A stretch of 6,727 nucleotides of DNA from Flavobacteriales bacterium UBA2426. GTDB lineage: Bacteria; Bacteroidota; Bacteroidia; Flavobacteriales_F; PHOS-HE28. Where the stretch lies: positions 1 through 6,727 of the forward strand of contig DDRC01000028.1 in the NCBI GenBank assembly GCA_002342985.1. The letters are read 5' to 3'. The notes below the pieces were generated by a model that was not told where the DNA came from, searched no databases, and saw nothing but the letters and a program-made list of their open reading frames with translations. The position numbers were made by a program, and so were the translations under genes. Of the stretch, positions 6,627-6,727 are shown piece by piece; the first letter of the stretch is position 1, and each line of letters starts with the position of its first letter.

Positions 6627-6703
6627 AACCAAGCGGCACGAAGGGCCGCCCGCTTCGGTTGCCGTGGCCTCCCCCTCTTGGAAAGACCGACCGAAGGGAG
6701 GTC
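6627..6703. repeat. Two further stem-loops before the second tRNA-end copy
   Basis: AACCAAGCGG (6627-6636) pairs with CCGCTT (6650-6655) and GGTT (6657-6660) with a one-base bulge. GGCCTCCC (6666-6673) pairs with GGGAGGTC (6696-6703), including one G-T pair. The last stem ends at the base before the second tRNA-end repeat. The structures are paired by eye, and their significance is untested. Confidence 0.5.
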
Positions 6704-6727
6704 AATCCAGTCACCCCGACCGGTGAA
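6704..6727 (+). repeat. Direct repeat of the tRNA-Pro 3' end (copy 2, at window edge)
   Basis: Identical to 6524-6547 and 180 bases downstream of it, reaching the final base of the window, so the full repeat length is unknown. The upstream flank (GAGGTC) does not match the tRNA, so this is only a 3' fragment and not a second tRNA gene. It could be an attachment-site remnant, the edge of an integrated element, or the start of a tandem array. Confidence 0.8.

Noticed and set aside
6545..6703. Integron attC site
   Set aside because: The hairpins lack properly placed paired R and L core sequences, and no cassette gene or integrase is present.
6319..6714. Open frames on the - strand across tRNA-Pro (also 6425-6616)
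   Set aside because: They read the antisense of the tRNA (G-D-W-I-R-T-S-D-like peptide), a common false protein prediction over tRNA-Pro genes.
1..6727. CRISPR array, toxin-antitoxin or phage-defence genes
   Set aside because: No regularly spaced short repeats were seen, and none of the gene products show such domains.

Overview
The window most likely comes from a Bacteroidota bacterium, probably one of the GC-rich Flavobacteriales-type lineages. Evidence: two adjacent secreted proteins end in domains resembling the type IX secretion system (T9SS) sorting domain; the peptidase is an LTA4H-type M1 enzyme with a lipobox; start codons lack clear Shine-Dalgarno sequences; and two candidate promoters resemble the Bacteroidetes TTTG / TAnnTTTG pattern. 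Taxonomy is inferred; no marker gene was searched.

Layout, left to right. Positions 2-41 carry a decayed copy of the 3' end of the M1 peptidase gene. A short non-coding stretch with a candidate promoter (156-186) follows. Two + strand genes come next: a large secreted protein with a tyrosinase-like dicopper domain, beta-sandwich modules, a PKD/Ig-like domain and a T9SS-type tail (open frame 319-2520), and a seven-repeat beta-propeller-like protein with a T9SS tail (2571-4112). The signal peptide of the first lies upstream of its only usable in-frame start and seems cut off by a one-base frameshift. Convergent to them on the - strand is a lipoprotein aminopeptidase of the leukotriene A4 hydrolase type (4151-6049) with its own candidate promoter. 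A region of about 400 bases without a gene leads to tRNA-Pro(GGG) (6466-6539). Beyond it lie a terminator-like hairpin, a run of further stem-loops, and a second copy of the tRNA 3' end that stops at the window edge.

How it fits together. The two T9SS genes are probably co-transcribed and exported to the cell surface or medium. They are visibly less GC-rich than the peptidase gene (hand counts of 60 bases: 30 G+C at 421-480, 32 at 3121-3180, 41 at 4741-4800). They sit between two copies of the peptidase gene's 3' end, so they look like an acquired two-gene islet placed at the end of a resident gene. The peptidase and tRNA look like ordinary chromosomal genes. No defence system, CRISPR array, transposase or integrase is visible. 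The points most worth following are the islet boundaries, the divergent secreted tyrosinase-like protein with its broken signal peptide, and the duplicated tRNA end with its stem-loop interval.
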